The notes: generated by a model from the sequence alone, not told the origin. Positions 49,580 to 58,227 are shown, numbered from the stretch's first letter. The stretch is DNA of 64,000 bases from Lachnoclostridium sp. An14 (GCF_002160755.1 NZ_NFLE01000007.1:1-64000); one strand, 5' to 3'. Program-made: numbers and translations.

Positions 49580-50773
49580 ATGAAAATTTTAGTGATCAAC
49601 TGCGGCAGCTCATCCTTAAAGTATCAGCTCATTGATATGGACAACGAGGGCGTACTGGCAAAGGGCCTTTGCGAGAGAATCGGAATCGCCGGTTCCATGC
49701 TGACCCACAAGCCCACCGGCAAGGATAAATTCGTTGTGGAGAAGGATATGCCGGACCACAAGGTAGCCGTTCAGATGGTAATGGACGCCCTGGTAGATCC
49801 GGAGCACGGCGTGATCGCCAGCACCGACGAGATCTCCGCAGTGGGACACAGAGTGCTTCACGGCGGCCAGTACTACAGCGATTCCATCATTGTAAACGAG
49901 GATGTGAAGAAAGTGATCCGCGACTGCTTTGAGTTAGGACCGCTGCACAATCCGGCAAACCTGATCGGCATCGAGGCCTGCGAGGCCGCTATGCCCGGCG
50001 TTCCCAACGTAGCCGTATTCGATACCGCTTTCGGCCAGAGTATGCCGAAGAAGGCGTACCTCTACGCCATCCCCTACGAGTACTATGAGAAGTACAGCAT
50101 CAGAAGATACGGTTTCCACGGCACCAGCCACCGTTTCGTTTCCGGCGAGGTCTTAAAGTTTGCCGGCCTGGATCCGGAGAAGGGCAAAGTGATCGTATGC
50201 CACTTAGGAAACGGCGCCAGCATTTCCGCATCCATCGGCGGAAAGTGTGTGGATACCAGCATGGGCCTGACCCCTCTTGAGGGCCTTGTAATGGGTACCA
50301 GAAGCGGAGACGTGGATCCGGCTGTCCTTCAGTTCATCTGCAACAAGGAGAACAAGACGGTCAACGAGATGCTTGACATCTTAAATAAGAAGTCCGGCCT
50401 TTTAGGCATTTCCGGAATCTCCAGCGACTGCCGCGACGTGCAGAACGCTCAGAGCGAGGGCAACGAGAGAGCTGACATGGCGATCCGCAGCTTTGAGTAC
50501 CGCATTATCAAGTACATCGGCGCATATGCGGCTGCCATGAACGGTGTAGATGCCATCGCCTTTACCGCCGGAATCGGTGAGAACGACGCTGTGATCCGTA
50601 AGGACGTATGCGACAGCCTGGCATACCTGGGAGTAACCATCGACGAGGAGGCCAACAAGGTGAGAGGCGAAAAGAGAATGATCTCCACCCCGGATTCCAA
50701 GGTGAAGGTTATGATCATGCCCACCGACGAGGAGCTGGCCATCGCCCGCGAGACTCTGGAGCTTGTAAAATAA
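49580..50773 (+). CDS. ackA: Acetate kinase
   Basis: The 397-residue cytoplasmic enzyme transfers phosphate from acetyl phosphate to ADP, forming acetate and ATP. The ASKHA signatures are present: VINCGSSSLKYQLID at the start, RRYGFHGTSHRFV in the middle, CHLGNGASISA, and the C-terminal AFTAGIGEN. Full length. ATG 49580 follows AAAGGAGAAGTCAAT. It forms an operon with pta. Confidence 0.97.
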   Translation: MKILVINCGSSSLKYQLIDMDNEGVLAKGLCERIGIAGSMLTHKPTGKDKFVVEKDMPDHKVAVQMVMDALVDPEHGVIASTDEISAVGHRVLHGGQYYSDSIIVNEDVKKVIRDCFELGPLHNPANLIGIEACEAAMPGVPNVAVFDTAFGQSMPKKAYLYAIPYEYYEKYSIRRYGFHGTSHRFVSGEVLKFAGLDPEKGKVIVCHLGNGASISASIGGKCVDTSMGLTPLEGLVMGTRSGDVDPAVLQFICNKENKTVNEMLDILNKKSGLLGISGISSDCRDVQNAQSEGNERADMAIRSFEYRIIKYIGAYAAAMNGVDAIAFTAGIGENDAVIRKDVCDSLAYLGVTIDEEANKVRGEKRMISTPDSKVKVMIMPTDEELAIARETLELVK

Positions 50774-50787
50774 TAGCAGAAAAGTGG

Positions 50788-50816
50788 TTGACAAACCAAA
50801 GTCACCTATGTATAAT
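50788..50816 (+). promoter_or_regulatory. Consensus promoter of yceD-rpmF
   Basis: TTGACA (50788-50793), 17-base spacer, TATAAT (50811-50816): a perfect sigma-A consensus, starting 15 bases after the ackA stop. Confidence 0.92.
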
Positions 50817-50844
50817 AGCATAAGTGCGTATTAGGAGAAGTAAT

Positions 50845-51372
50845 ATGCAGGTAAACTTATCAGAGCTGTTTTCCAGTGATGGAAAAGAGAGAACCTACAC
50901 TCAGGATATTGAGATGGAGCAGTTTCAGGCGCCGGACGGTGTCTATGAGATTGTGAAGAAGGAGCCGGTTCGGCTGACGATTCGTCATACGGGCGAGAGA
51001 AAGCTGGAGGCCAGCGGAGAGATCCGCTTGTCCTTGGAGATCCCCTGTGACCGCTGTCTGACGCCGGTAAAGGTAGACTTTGATCTCGATGTGAATTTTT
51101 CCGCTGATTTGAATCAGACAGAAGAAGACCGGGCGAAGGAGCTTGATGAGCAGCCCTATATAAGTGGGAATTATCTGGATGTAGACCAACTGGTCCGCAA
51201 TGAGCTATTGCTGAACTTACCTATGAAGGTCCTGTGCAGAGAAGATTGCAAAGGAATTTGCAATAGATGTGGCGCAAATCTCAATTTTGAGAGCTGTGAG
51301 TGCGACAGAAGCACCTCAGACCCAAGGATGTCAGTAATCCAGGATATTTTTAAACAGTTTAAGGAGGTGTAA
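50845..51372 (+). CDS. yceD: YceD/DUF177 family protein
   Basis: The 175-residue protein of the DUF177 family is almost always found in front of rpmF, as here. It has IPCDRCLTPV (Cys68, Cys71) and a C-terminal cysteine cluster CREDCKGICNRCGANL (Cys131, 135, 139, 142), with Cys151 beyond, that could bind zinc. Members are linked to 23S rRNA or ribosome assembly in plants and bacteria, but the mechanism is not firmly known. ATG 50845 follows TTAGGAGAAGTAAT. rpmF's ribosome site AAGGAGG overlaps its last codons. Confidence 0.9.
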   Translation: MQVNLSELFSSDGKERTYTQDIEMEQFQAPDGVYEIVKKEPVRLTIRHTGERKLEASGEIRLSLEIPCDRCLTPVKVDFDLDVNFSADLNQTEEDRAKELDEQPYISGNYLDVDQLVRNELLLNLPMKVLCREDCKGICNRCGANLNFESCECDRSTSDPRMSVIQDIFKQFKEV

Positions 51373-51375
51373 ACC

Positions 51376-51558
51376 ATGTCTATCTGTCCTAAGAATAAAA
51401 CTTCTAAAGCTAGAAGGGACAAGCGCAGAGCGAACTGGAAGATGAGCGCTCCGAACTTAGTAAAGTGCAGTAAGTGCGGCGCTTTAATGCTTCCTCATAG
51501 AGTATGCAAGGCTTGCGGCAGCTACAATAAGAGAGAGATCGTTAAGGTGGAGGACTAA
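51376..51558 (+). CDS. rpmF: Ribosomal protein bL32
   Basis: The 60-residue protein of the large ribosomal subunit is of the zinc-binding type, with CSKCG and CKACG motifs. The start SICPKNKTSKARRDKRRANW matches the bL32 family. It starts three bases after yceD, and the pair is the conserved yceD-rpmF operon. A good terminator follows. Confidence 0.97.
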   Translation: MSICPKNKTSKARRDKRRANWKMSAPNLVKCSKCGALMLPHRVCKACGSYNKREIVKVED

Positions 51559-51585
51559 TTCCTTCCAGTGAGATTGAGAAATTCA

Positions 51586-51622
51586 GGGTGCTTTCCGGGA
51601 TGACCGGCGGGCACCCTTTTTT
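51586..51622 (+). terminator. Intrinsic terminator of yceD-rpmF
   Basis: GGGTGC (51586-51591) pairs with GCACCC (51611-51616); an inner CCGG/CCGG stem adds to it; six T follow. Confidence 0.88.
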
Positions 51623-51741
51623 CATTTAACAGGAAACTGCGTTTCCTATGACAGGAAAGCCTCCGGCGGGAGGCACACTCCGCGCAAAGGAAAATGGCTG
51701 CCGGCGCAGCCGCGCTCCGGCGCGAGTGTGCGTAAGCGCGG
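51620..51741 (+). repeat. Intergenic repeat, copy H
   Basis: Begins in the T-run of the rpmF terminator. The left palindrome arm is TTTAACAGGAAAC but the right arm reads GTTTCCTATGACA, as in copy J, so the palindrome is a hybrid of two forms. The second hairpin is GCCTCC-GGC-GGGAGGC; GGCTGC-CGGC-GCAGCC follows. The end GAGTGTGCGTAAGCGCGGG has lost the T-run. Confidence 0.85.
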
Positions 51742-51749
51742 GGAAACGG

Positions 51750-51837
51750 CCATTTGCCTGGACAGCGGTGCTTTCAGGTAGTTTCGGCGGAGAAACTAAA
51801 TTTTCCATGGCTGCCGCAGGCTCCCGCGGGCAAATGG
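51750..51837 (+). promoter_or_regulatory. Structured leader upstream of the transporter-acyltransferase operon
   Basis: A long-range pair CCATTTGCC (51750-51758) / GGCAAATGG (51829-51837) encloses a perfect hairpin TAGTTTC-GGCGGA-GAAACTA (51779-51798) and a further GC-rich stem. It resembles a folded leader RNA but matches no riboswitch class that I recognise. No clear promoter was found upstream. Confidence 0.4.
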
Positions 51838-51860
51838 AGAAAAACAGGAGAGAAAAACCA

Positions 51861-52046
51861 ATGAGACAATCAAATGAAACAGAAAGAGATCCATTCTTTG
51901 ATCAGGAGCTGGAACAGCGGATCCGGAGGCTGGAGGATCCAGGATTTCAGGGGGTCCCGCCTATGAGGGGGCGGGATTACCGGACGGCGGCGGGACTGGC
52001 CCTCGCCTGTCTGGCGGCGCTCATTGCCGGGGCTTGGATTCGCTGA
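51861..52046 (+). CDS. Small single-pass membrane protein
   Basis: The 61-residue protein has a charged N-terminus (MRQSNETERDPFFDQELEQR) and one hydrophobic segment at about 43-60 (TAAGLALACLAALIAGAW) at the very C-terminus, so it is probably tail-anchored or single-pass. ACAGGAGAGAAAAACCA precedes ATG 51861. It lies 16 bases before the fusion gene and shares its direction, so it may be a small partner or subunit of that transporter. No family recognised. Confidence 0.65.
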   Translation: MRQSNETERDPFFDQELEQRIRRLEDPGFQGVPPMRGRDYRTAAGLALACLAALIAGAWIR

Positions 52047-52062
52047 CGGGAGGAGATGGAAC

Positions 52063-54717
52063 ATGGAAAAGGAAAGACGACAGCTGGAGCAGGAGACGGC
52101 TCTTGGGATCCTGCCGGTGATGCCGGAGGAGCGGAGATACGGGTTTTGGGATGCGGCCCTGATCCTGTCCGGTTACTGCATTGCCACCTGGAGCTACACC
52201 CAGGGGGCGTACCTGGCCACTTTGGTGGGGTTCCGTCAGCTTTTGGTGGGGGCGTTTGCCGGGGCCATATTTATACTGCTCCTCTATCAGCTGCCGGTGG
52301 TGCTCTCGGCGCGGTACGGCATTGACATCTGGATCTGGCTGCGGGCAGTGTTTGGAGACCGGGGAGTGAAGGGGATGACCCTTCTCATCATCGCCGTCAA
52401 TTTTCCCTGGTACGCGGTGTGCGGGGAGCTGTTTGCCTCGTCCATGGGAAATCTGGCGGGGATGGCGGGAATCCCGGTTTCGGATGCCGGCCATAAGCTC
52501 CTGGGGCTGCTCTGCGTGGGAGGAGGGAGCCTGATCGCCTTAAAAGGCCTTGGCCCCATCACCTGGTCCACCAGGCTTTTAGTGCCGGCTCTGCTGGCGG
52601 CGGGAGGGATCGCGGCGGCGGTAGCGGTGACCCAGGTGCCTGCCTCCGTGATCTGGGATTATGTGCCAACACATCCCCGGTACAGGGATCCCCTGATGGC
52701 CTATGCGGCGTCGGTGGAGGCTAATTTTGCCTTTGTGATCACTCTGGTGGGCGGAATGGCCCAGGTGCCGCGGCTGGCCCGAACGGAGCGGGGCGGATAC
52801 CTGGCGGGAGTGGTGGGCCAGGGGATTTCCGGCTCCTGTTTCGTGGTGCTGGGGGCGGTGATGGCCATCGCCACAGAGTACGCCACCGGAACCATGTCGG
52901 AGGACCCCACAGTGATGATGGCGGTGTTGCAGGTGCCGGTTTTGGCCTGGACCTCCCTGATGCTGGTGGCCTTTGCCAACGTGGGAACCCAGGCGGTGGG
53001 ATCTTACCTGTACGGGGTGATGTTACAATCCACCTTCCGGCGGGCGGGTTACGGCAAGATTGTGGCGGTGCTGGGATTTTACGCGGGAGCGCTGTGCCTG
53101 TGGGGCGGGATTCAGGAGCATTTCGGGGCGTTTCTGACCCTTGGGTCCTGCGTGTACGGGCCTTTGGCCGGTCTGCTCTTTGCCGATTTTTTCCTGGTGC
53201 GAAACGGGCGGCTGGCCTTTCGCAGCGCCTACGGGATGAAGGGGCATGAGGCCTACCGCTACACCGGCGGATTTCAGCTGGTGGGATGTTTCTGCCTGGC
53301 AGCGGGGATGGCTGCCTCCCTCCTGGTCTACGATCCGGTGGGAGGGGTGATTCACCACCGGTTTCTGTTTCTGCTGACGCCCACGGGGCTTTCCTTTCTG
53401 ACCTCCGGGCTGCTGTACTGCTTTTTGTGCAGCTTGCCGCCGGTGCGGCGGTATGTGAGGAAGGACCTGGAGGAGCGGCCGGATCCGAAGGCCTTTGACC
53501 GCTTTCGGGAGCCGCCCAGGCAGAATCTGTTTGCCATGCCCTTTTTGTGGCTGGGCTGCTGGCTGATGACGCGGCGGGCGGGGCTGGCGATACGGAAAAC
53601 AGGGATGAAAGGGGTAAAACCGCCTTTTCTGGTGCTGGGAACCCATCACTCCTTTACGGATTTTTATGTCACGCCCCTGGCTCTCTTTCCCCGCCGGGCC
53701 AACTACGTGTCGGAGCTGGAAGGGTTTGAGGCCTTCGGGGAGTGGTATTACCGGCAGGCGGGATGTCTGGGCACCAGGAAATTCGTGGATGATTTCGCTC
53801 TGATTCAAAATATCCGCCGGGTGATGAAACGGCGGGGAATCCTGGTTTTGTACCCGGAGGCCCGGTACGCCAATGTGGGAACCAGCTCCCGTCTGCCGGA
53901 GGCGGTGGCAAAGCTGGTGAAGGTTTTGAAGGTTCCCGTGGTCACATTAAATATGAAGGGAAACTATCTCCAGTCCCCCATTTGGAATACCAGGCCGCGG
54001 CGGGAGGTGCGTCTGGAGGCGGAGCTCTCCCTGACGGTTTCCGGGGCGGAGGCGCAGAGCTTGAGCGCGGAGGAGATCTGGAACAGGCTCTCGGAGGCGC
54101 TTTCCTACGACGAGTACCGGTGGCAGAGGGAGAAGAAAATGGCTGTTACGGTGCCCTGGCGGGCGGAGGGCCTCCATATGCCCTTATACCAGTGCCGGCG
54201 CTGCGGGACGCCGTTTCAGATGGGTTCCCGGGGAGACCGTCTTTTTTGCCGACACTGCGGTGCCTCCTGGGTCATGGATGAGTATGGGACGCTGACGGCG
54301 GAAGGGGACGGAGAGCGGATGGAGATTCCGGACTGGTATGAATGGGAGAGGGAGACCGTGATCCGGGAGATCTGGGAAGGACGGTACGGCCTGGACTGCG
54401 CCGTGGAGGTGGAGGCCCTGCCGAACGCGGTGAATTTTATCTCCTGCGGAAGGGGCAGGCTGGTACACGGGAAAACGGGCTTTGACCTGACCTTTTCCCA
54501 TTACCAGGATGGGAAGGAGCGGACGGTCCATTTTCCGGCCATCTCCATGACCTCCATCCACACGGAATACAACTACCGGGGCAAGGGACAGTGCGTGGTG
54601 CTGTCCGTGCTGGATGACAGCTACTTCCTGTTTCCCCTTGAGGAGGATGGGTTTAACGCCACCAGGATTCAGTTTGCTGTGGAGGAGCTTTATGAGCGGG
54701 CGAAGGAGAGACGCTGA
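52063..54717 (+). CDS. Fusion of NCS1-like permease, PlsC-like acyltransferase and zinc ribbon
   Basis: One uninterrupted frame of 884 residues. Residues ~25-460 look like an NCS1 (nucleobase/cation symporter) permease of about 12 segments: RRYGFWDAALILSGYCIATW, SARYGIDIWIWLRAVFG, ANFAFVITLVGGMAQVPRLA. Residues ~490-690 resemble an acylglycerol-phosphate acyltransferase: HHSFTD gives the H-x4-D catalytic pair (His528, Asp533), and LYPEARYANVG (596-606) corresponds to the PEGTR motif. A zinc ribbon follows (Cys711, Cys714, Cys729, Cys732), then ~150 residues I do not recognise. The combination suggests transport coupled to lipid acylation, but function is unknown. ATG 52063 follows GGGAGGAGATGGAAC. 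Confidence 0.75.
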   Translation: MEKERRQLEQETALGILPVMPEERRYGFWDAALILSGYCIATWSYTQGAYLATLVGFRQLLVGAFAGAIFILLLYQLPVVLSARYGIDIWIWLRAVFGDRGVKGMTLLIIAVNFPWYAVCGELFASSMGNLAGMAGIPVSDAGHKLLGLLCVGGGSLIALKGLGPITWSTRLLVPALLAAGGIAAAVAVTQVPASVIWDYVPTHPRYRDPLMAYAASVEANFAFVITLVGGMAQVPRLARTERGGYLAGVVGQGISGSCFVVLGAVMAIATEYATGTMSEDPTVMMAVLQVPVLAWTSLMLVAFANVGTQAVGSYLYGVMLQSTFRRAGYGKIVAVLGFYAGALCLWGGIQEHFGAFLTLGSCVYGPLAGLLFADFFLVRNGRLAFRSAYGMKGHEAYRYTGGFQLVGCFCLAAGMAASLLVYDPVGGVIHHRFLFLLTPTGLSFLTSGLLYCFLCSLPPVRRYVRKDLEERPDPKAFDRFREPPRQNLFAMPFLWLGCWLMTRRAGLAIRKTGMKGVKPPFLVLGTHHSFTDFYVTPLALFPRRANYVSELEGFEAFGEWYYRQAGCLGTRKFVDDFALIQNIRRVMKRRGILVLYPEARYANVGTSSRLPEAVAKLVKVLKVPVVTLNMKGNYLQSPIWNTRPRREVRLEAELSLTVSGAEAQSLSAEEIWNRLSEALSYDEYRWQREKKMAVTVPWRAEGLHMPLYQCRRCGTPFQMGSRGDRLFCRHCGASWVMDEYGTLTAEGDGERMEIPDWYEWERETVIREIWEGRYGLDCAVEVEALPNAVNFISCGRGRLVHGKTGFDLTFSHYQDGKERTVHFPAISMTSIHTEYNYRGKGQCVVLSVLDDSYFLFPLEEDGFNATRIQFAVEELYERAKERR

Positions 54718-54917
54718 TGGGAGTATTGAGTATTTGCCGGCAGCCTGAAACCTGGAGACTGGAGCCTGCGGCCTGGGGCGGATAAGCCGGCCTGGGGGAT
54801 TCCCTGAGGATTTTCAGGGATTTGCAGGAGATCTGCAGAGATTTTCAGGTGGCGGCTGTTTGCCGGAGCCGCAGGTTTCCGCGGTCCCGCGGGGATTGTG
54901 GGAATTTTTGGTTTCCT

Positions 54918-54946
54918 TTGACATTTCTGCGGTTTTAAGATAGAAT
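54918..54946 (+). promoter_or_regulatory. Promoter of the LtaS-like gene
   Basis: TTGACA (54918-54923), 17-base spacer, TAGAAT (54941-54946), 40 bases before the ATG. The preceding 200 bases hold short direct repeats (GATTTTCAGG twice, GCCTG several times) and no gene. Confidence 0.8.
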
Positions 54947-54986
54947 AAGAAATCGTTTGAAAGGATAAGACAGGGGAGATTGATTC

Positions 54987-56795
54987 ATGGAACATCATCA
55001 TATGGCCCGCCGTCTTGGGATGGCGGGCTTTTTGGTTGCGGTGCCGTTTACGGCGTTTTATGGGATGCAGCTGGTATTTGGCGGGCTGCCGTGGGAGACC
55101 TCTTTTTCCGCGGCCCTGGGAAATGCCCTCTGCATCGGGGCGGTGTACTACCTGCTCTGCGCTCTGACGGGGCGGGCCCTGCTCTCGGCAGCGGCGGTCC
55201 ACCTCCTTTTTGGGCTGTGGGGAGCGGCGAATTTTTTTGTGGCGGAATTTCGGGGAAATCCGGTGCTGCCATGGGATTTTACGGCCCTGGGAACGGCGGC
55301 CGCCGTGTCCGGCACCTACCGCCTGCATCTGACCTGGCAGATGGAGGCCGTGCTGGTTCTCCTTGCTGGGTTTGCGGTTTGGGGCATCGTGTTTCGGAAG
55401 AAGGGCTGGCTGCGGCTGAAGGGCTGGAGCCGGGCGGCCGTCCTCGTTCTGGGGCTTTTGTGCCTGGCGCCGGTGTGGAAACCGGAGAATCTGAAACGGT
55501 TCGGAATCGAGGCGGACGTGTGGGATCAGGCGAAGGCCTACCGGGAGAGCGGCGCCGTGGGAGCCTTTCTCTGCAACCTGGAATTTTTAAATGTGGAGGT
55601 GCCGGAAGGGTATTCCCCGGAGCGGGCGAGAGAGCTTTTGGTGGAGGCGGCCGCTGCGGCGGACGGCGGGAGCGGAACCCAGCTGGCCGCGGCGAAGGAG
55701 CCGGTCCCGGTGGAGGTTAAGGAGTCTGAGCGGCCTCACATCATCGCCATTATGAACGAGTCCTGGGCTGACTTTGAGGAGGCGGGGAATCTGGAGCTGA
55801 CCCACGAGGTGATGGGCTATATCCGCTCCATGGACGCCGTTTTCGGCCACGCCTACACCTCCGTGTTCGGGGCGGGCACCAGCGCCAGCGAGTTTGAGTT
55901 CCTCACGGGAAACACTATGGCCTTTCTGCCGCCGGGGAGCATCCCCTATCAGCAGTACATTCTGGGGCCGTCCCGTTCCATGGCGTCCATATTAAAGGAG
56001 AACGGCTACCGCTGTCTGGCCTTCCATCCAGGGGAGAGAACCTCCTGGCAGAGGAACCAGGCCTATCCCCTTCTGGGCTTTGACGAATTTCTCAGCGGGG
56101 AGGATATGGATGTGGAAATGGAGGAGCTCCACGGCTATGTGAGCGACCGGGCCGATTTTGCCCAGGTGATTCGGGAGTTTGAGGAGCGGGAGCCGGGAGA
56201 ACGGCTGTTTCTGTTTAATGTGACCATCCAGAATCACGGCAGCTACACCGATCCGGACTACGAGACGGTGGTGCAGGTGGCGGACGAGCCGGGGGCCTAT
56301 CCTATGGCGGAGCAGTACCTCACCCTGGAGCGGGAGACGGATCTGGCGGTGGAGGAGCTGATCCGGTATTTCTCCGCTCAGGAGGAGCCGGTGCTCATCG
56401 TCATGTTCGGGGATCATCAGCCGTCGGTGGAACAGGAATTCCTGGACAAGGCTTACGGCGTAAAGCAGAAGGATATGACCATGGCGGAGTACATGGGGAA
56501 ATTCCGGGTGCCCTACTTTATCTGGTCCAACTACGGGCTGGAGGCGGAGGCGCCGGAGATCACCAGCTTAAATTTCTTGGGAAATTACGTCCTGGAGTGC
56601 GCCGGTGTGGACGCGGGGGAATACGGGGATTTTCTGGGGCAGTTCCAGAAGGAAATCCCGGCCCTCACCTTCTCCGGATACTTTGACGGGGACGGAAAGG
56701 CCCACAGCCACCTGGAGACCAATGGATTTGACGAGCGGATCGGGGAATACCAGATCGTGCAGTATTATAAGCTGTTTGGGGAATCAGCGAGATAG
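54987..56795 (+). CDS. LTA synthase-like sulfatase-fold phosphoglycerol transferase
   Basis: The 602-residue protein has an N-terminal membrane region of about five segments (1-~165) and an extracytoplasmic alkaline-phosphatase/sulfatase-fold domain (~245-560). Motifs are HIIAIMNESW with Glu258, the likely nucleophile Thr298 in GAGTSASEFEFLTG, FNVTIQNHGSYTDPDYE, and VLIVMFGDHQPSVEQ for metal binding. It likely transfers phosphoglycerol to make teichoic or lipoteichoic-acid-like polymers. The following terminator and own promoter make it a single-gene unit. Ribosome site CAGGGGAGATTGATTC precedes ATG 54987. Confidence 0.88.
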   Translation: MEHHHMARRLGMAGFLVAVPFTAFYGMQLVFGGLPWETSFSAALGNALCIGAVYYLLCALTGRALLSAAAVHLLFGLWGAANFFVAEFRGNPVLPWDFTALGTAAAVSGTYRLHLTWQMEAVLVLLAGFAVWGIVFRKKGWLRLKGWSRAAVLVLGLLCLAPVWKPENLKRFGIEADVWDQAKAYRESGAVGAFLCNLEFLNVEVPEGYSPERARELLVEAAAAADGGSGTQLAAAKEPVPVEVKESERPHIIAIMNESWADFEEAGNLELTHEVMGYIRSMDAVFGHAYTSVFGAGTSASEFEFLTGNTMAFLPPGSIPYQQYILGPSRSMASILKENGYRCLAFHPGERTSWQRNQAYPLLGFDEFLSGEDMDVEMEELHGYVSDRADFAQVIREFEEREPGERLFLFNVTIQNHGSYTDPDYETVVQVADEPGAYPMAEQYLTLERETDLAVEELIRYFSAQEEPVLIVMFGDHQPSVEQEFLDKAYGVKQKDMTMAEYMGKFRVPYFIWSNYGLEAEAPEITSLNFLGNYVLECAGVDAGEYGDFLGQFQKEIPALTFSGYFDGDGKAHSHLETNGFDERIGEYQIVQYYKLFGESAR

Positions 56796-56800
56796 AACAA

Positions 56801-56866
56801 CCGGCGGCACGCTGTCTGCCCGGAGCCTGGGAAAGGCCCGGAGCAGGGGCGTGCCGCCGGTTTCTA
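56801..56866 (+). terminator. Intrinsic terminator of the LtaS-like gene
   Basis: Twelve-base arms CCGGCGGCACGC (56801-56812) and GCGTGCCGCCGG (56849-56860), followed by TTTCTATT. It lies between convergent genes and may act both ways. Confidence 0.8.
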
Positions 56867-56886
56867 TTATACATAAACAAGTGTTT

Positions 56887-57684
56887 TTATGACCGCCGGC
56901 TCTCGATGGCGTCAATGGCGCCGATCACCGCGCCTCGGAACCCTTTTTCCTCCAGGGCGGAGACGCCCACGATGGTGGTGCCGCCGGGAGAGCAGACGGC
57001 GTCCTTCATGGCGCCAGGATGGGCGCCGGTGGCCAGCTGGAGCTTTCCTGTGCCGGCCACCATCTGGCTGGCCAGGCGGTAAGCGGCGGCTCTGGTCAGT
57101 CCGTGGCGGACGGCGCCGTCTGCCAGAGCCTCAATAAACATGGCCGCGAAGGCGGGGCCGCAGCCGCTTAAGGTGCCGGCCACGGAGAGCTGGGAGGTCT
57201 CCACCGGCTGAATCACGGCGATGGGGGAGAACAGTGCCTCAAAGGCCTCGTATTCCTCCTCGCTTAAGGAGTGACGGCTCTCACAGACGATGATGCCCTC
57301 GCCCACGGAGACGGGGGTGTTGGGGATGGTGCTGATGTGGTGGGTGCCGGAGGGCAGGATGGCCTGGTATTTCTCAAAGTTCCAGCCGGCGGCCACGGAG
57401 ACCACCACTTTTCCCGGCAGAAGATCCCGGATGGAGGCAGTTACCTCCTCGATCAGGTACGGCTTTACGGCGAGAACGATCAAATCCGCCCTCTGCGCCA
57501 CCTCCGTTGCCGTGCGGCAGGGGTGAATGTTTCTGGCCGCGGCCGCGGCCTCCAGCTTGTCCCAGTGCTTGGCGCAGGCGCAGAGCTGTTCCGGCTTTGC
57601 CGCCCCCTTTAAGAGCAGCCCGTCCGCCAGGGCCTGTGCCATATTTCCAAATCCGATAAATCCGATGGTCATTTCCCGTTTCAT
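56887..57684 (-). CDS. proC: Pyrroline-5-carboxylate reductase
   Basis: The 265-residue cytoplasmic enzyme makes the last step of proline synthesis, reducing pyrroline-5-carboxylate with NAD(P)H. The N-terminal Rossmann domain has IGFIGFGNMAQALADGL. The C-terminal dimerisation domain contains the conserved SGCGPAFAAMFIEALADGAV and HPGAMKDAVCSPGGTTIVGVSALE, which bind the substrate. ATG 57684 follows GGGAGGAGAACGGTT. It lies 15 bases downstream of the YbaK-like gene on the same strand, a likely pair around proline metabolism and Pro-tRNA editing. Confidence 0.95.
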   Translation of the reverse strand: MKREMTIGFIGFGNMAQALADGLLLKGAAKPEQLCACAKHWDKLEAAAAARNIHPCRTATEVAQRADLIVLAVKPYLIEEVTASIRDLLPGKVVVSVAAGWNFEKYQAILPSGTHHISTIPNTPVSVGEGIIVCESRHSLSEEEYEAFEALFSPIAVIQPVETSQLSVAGTLSGCGPAFAAMFIEALADGAVRHGLTRAAAYRLASQMVAGTGKLQLATGAHPGAMKDAVCSPGGTTIVGVSALEEKGFRGAVIGAIDAIESRRS

Positions 57685-57699
57685 AACCGTTCTCCTCCC

Positions 57700-58173
57700 T
57701 TACATGGTTTTGCAGACGTCCACCCACTGGCTGGCGTGGGAGTAGGCGGTCAATTCGTCGCAGGTGAGTTCGATGGCGGAGTTGGCGCTGCCCGCCGCGG
57801 GGAATACGGTCTCAAACCGTTTCATGGAATCGTCTAAGTAGACGGCCACGTGGTCCGGGTTGGCGAAGGGGCAGACGCCGCCGATGGCGTGGCCCGTCAG
57901 CCGCTCCACGTCCTCGCCGGAGAGCATTTTCGCCTTGAAACCGAAGAAATGCTTGAACTTGCTGTTGTCGATCTTGGTGTCCCCGGCGGTGATCACCAGG
58001 ATGCAGCCGTCACTGTCCTTGTCGTAGAAGGAAAGGGTCTTGGCGATCCGGGCCGGTTCCGTTCCCACGGCCTTAGCCGCCAGCTCCACGGTGGCGCTGG
58101 AAACGGGAAATTCCAGGATGTCCTGCTCCCTGCCGTACTGTTTAAAATATTCTCTTACTTTGTCGATAGCCAT
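57700..58173 (-). CDS. YbaK/ProX-type aminoacyl-tRNA deacylase
   Basis: The 157-residue cytoplasmic protein belongs to the YbaK/ProXp superfamily: AVGTEPARIAKTLSFYD contains the conserved Lys in AKTL, and GHAIGGVCPFANPDHVAVYLD matches the substrate loop with GGVCPF. It differs clearly from the YbaK at 4382-4879 and resembles proline-tRNA editing ProX/YeaK-like proteins. It likely removes a wrong amino acid from tRNA. It is upstream of proC on the same strand. ATG 58173 follows AAAGAGGTTTTCCAT. Confidence 0.85.
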   Translation of the reverse strand: MAIDKVREYFKQYGREQDILEFPVSSATVELAAKAVGTEPARIAKTLSFYDKDSDGCILVITAGDTKIDNSKFKHFFGFKAKMLSGEDVERLTGHAIGGVCPFANPDHVAVYLDDSMKRFETVFPAAGSANSAIELTCDELTAYSHASQWVDVCKTM

Positions 58174-58227
58174 ATGGAAAACCTCTTTTCTGTAAAAATT
58201 TCCGTAAAATGCGCGCCGCGGCCGGGT

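Noticed and set aside
51750-51837. Purine riboswitch before the nucleobase-type permease
   Set aside because: The conserved core of the purine riboswitch (loop-loop and junction bases) is not seen; only a generic folded leader can be claimed.
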